Source of the DNA: Puniceicoccaceae bacterium
GTDB taxonomy: Bacteria > Verrucomicrobiota > Verrucomicrobiia > Opitutales > Coraliomargaritaceae
Direction: 5' to 3'
Assembly (NCBI GenBank): GCA_003566795.1
Contig: PXBU01000178.1
Location: 1-7,081 of the forward strand
DNA length: 7,081 bases
The notes under the pieces were generated by a model. It was not told the origin of the DNA and did no database searches. It was given only the letters and a program-made list of their open reading frames with translations. How positions within the stretch are numbered: the first letter of the stretch is position 1; each line of letters opens with the position of its first letter. Of this stretch, positions 5,893-7,081 are shown piece by piece. The translations under genes were made by a program, and so were the position numbers.

Positions 5893-7081
5893 ATGCACCG
5901 ATTATTTAAACTGCTCATTCCCCAGATTCTTGTCCTTTGCTTTGTCTTGGAAACGTCGGGACAAAATTCCTTCTATGCGGAAGACCGCTTGTTTACGACG
6001 CGGCCCAGCGAAACAGACCACTTAACCGAGATCGAGCGCTTCGGCCCGGTGGGCCTGAGCATTGAGCTGCACCAGCCCGCCTTCGTGATGAAGATCGGAA
6101 GCGTTGAAGCAGGCTCCCCTGCCGACCAGACGGGACAGCTGAAAGCAGGCCAAATCATCGAGACCATTAATCGTCAGCCATTGCGCAATATTGATCCGCG
6201 GATTCAATTGGGTAATATTATCACCGAGGCCGAGGCGGGTAACGGGGTGATCACGCTGGCTGTACGCAATGAGGGTGATTCCATGACGCGTAACGTTGTG
6301 GTGCGCATCCCTACCCTGGGCAGGTATAGCGATACCTGGCCGCTCAATTGCGCAAAATCGGACCATATCGTCCGTGGTCTGGCCGATTGGGCCGCCAAGC
6401 AGGGGCCACAGATCTCCTACGATGGTGGCTTGCGGATGCTTTTCCTGCTGTCGACAGGCGAGGACCAGGATTTGCGGGTGGTGCGCGACTGGGTCGCGCA
6501 GCTGGCACAGGAGACTGCCAACCAGGACTCGCTCTCGTCAAACAACTGGCATACTGGCTATAGCGGAATTCCTATTGCAGAGTATTATATCCGCACTGGT
6601 GATACCACCGCGCTCCCACTCATTCAAAAGCTAGTAAGCAGCGCTGAGCGCAACTACATGCCCGGCGGTTGGTCCACCCGAACCCGAGGCAACTTCCGCT
6701 ATGGCCGTATCAATGCCGCCGGGGTGCATGTGACTACCTTCTTATTGTTGGCGGCGGAGTGTGGGGCGGAACTGGATCCGCACATCAAGGAAGCGGCACT
6801 ACGTCAATTTACGCGCTTCGCCGGACGCGGCAATGTGCCTTACGGCGACCACCTTCCCGAAAACGGCTACACCGACAATGGGAAAAACGGGGCGCTTGCT
6901 TTCACCATGCAGGCCGCGAATGCAGTAAGCCGCGGGGGCGAACAATCTGTCTATGCCCGTGCGCGTGACGCTTCCGCCATTCGTGGCTTTTATTCGACCC
7001 ACTGGATGTTGCATGGACATACTGGTGGCGGTCTGGGTGAAATCTGGCGGGGTGCAGGCATGGGTTTGATGCATGACAAAG
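5893..7081 (+). CDS. Large exported PDZ / helical-toroid protein, paralogue 2 (3' end outside window)
   Basis: The frame is open from ATG 5893 to the window edge (396 codons, no stop). It is the only reasonable start: the upstream in-frame codons contain no ATG, GTG or TTG back to the TGA at 5824. Residues 1-24 (MHRLFKLLIPQILVLCFVLE then TSGQ) form a compact signal peptide. SFYAED then aligns with SFYTED of the preceding protein, and from there the two align almost without gaps at about 70% identity by eye. The only clear gap is two residues near 270. The PDZ domain spans about 45-140 (SPADQTGQLKAGQIIETIN at 75-93). The helical domain from about 150 keeps NWHTGYS at 218-224, PYGDHLPENGYTDNGKNG at 316-333 and H370-x3-H374-x-H376 with E383 and H394. 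The HEAT-like and beta-rich C-terminal parts, if present, lie beyond the window. Function is unknown, presumably related to but not identical with that of its neighbour. Confidence 0.88.
   Translation, partial: MHRLFKLLIPQILVLCFVLETSGQNSFYAEDRLFTTRPSETDHLTEIERFGPVGLSIELHQPAFVMKIGSVEAGSPADQTGQLKAGQIIETINRQPLRNIDPRIQLGNIITEAEAGNGVITLAVRNEGDSMTRNVVVRIPTLGRYSDTWPLNCAKSDHIVRGLADWAAKQGPQISYDGGLRMLFLLSTGEDQDLRVVRDWVAQLAQETANQDSLSSNNWHTGYSGIPIAEYYIRTGDTTALPLIQKLVSSAERNYMPGGWSTRTRGNFRYGRINAAGVHVTTFLLLAAECGAELDPHIKEAALRQFTRFAGRGNVPYGDHLPENGYTDNGKNGALAFTMQAANAVSRGGEQSVYARARDASAIRGFYSTHWMLHGHTGGGLGEIWRGAGMGLMHDK

Noticed and set aside
5840..6025. A 61-codon + strand frame starting in the second leader and overlapping the start of paralogue 2.
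   Set aside because: Past 5893 it overlaps the real signal peptide and PDZ coding region in another frame. Its product has no domain features, so it is kept only as a possible upstream-ORF idea, not annotated as a gene.

Overview
The window looks like accessory chromosomal DNA from a PVC-group bacterium, most plausibly a verrucomicrobial or related marine or soil lineage. This is inferred from moderately high GC, weak Shine-Dalgarno sequences, GC-rich palindromes between genes, and a gene set of exported PDZ proteins and a sialate O-acetylesterase-like (SASA) hydrolase. No rRNA, tRNA, CRISPR array, integrase or transposase is visible. All recognised genes are on the + strand.

Layout: (1) the last 45 codons of an unidentified gene end at 140. 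(2) 141-363 is non-coding, dense in short GC-rich inverted repeats (161-257), then AT-richer leader DNA. (3) 364-1983 encodes an exported SGNH/SASA-type esterase with a PDZ-like domain apparently inserted in the catalytic fold. (4) 1984-2123 is non-coding, with two hairpins and the start of a leader. (5) 2124-5783 encodes a 1219-residue exported protein: signal peptide, PDZ, a Gly/His-rich helical domain probably of alpha/alpha-toroid type, HEAT-like repeats, and a C-terminal beta-rich region with a four-cysteine cluster. I associate this architecture, from memory and untested, with the DUF6288 family. (6) 5784-5892 is a second copy of the leader. (7) From 5893 to the window end runs the first 396 codons of a tandem paralogue, about 70% identical by eye to the preceding protein. 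It has no stop codon inside the window.

The duplicated unit is about 3.7 kb and includes the non-coding leader, so leader and gene were copied together. All three main proteins are predicted to be exported and all carry a PDZ-like module. A reasonable inference is a cell-envelope or secreted set acting on an acylated polysaccharide or glycoprotein: the esterase would remove acyl groups, and the large PDZ/toroid proteins would be scaffolds or unrecognised enzymes. Nothing in the sequence proves the substrate. The most rewarding targets are the paralogue pair, its conserved HxxxHxH centre, the shared leader, and the PDZ insertion in the esterase.
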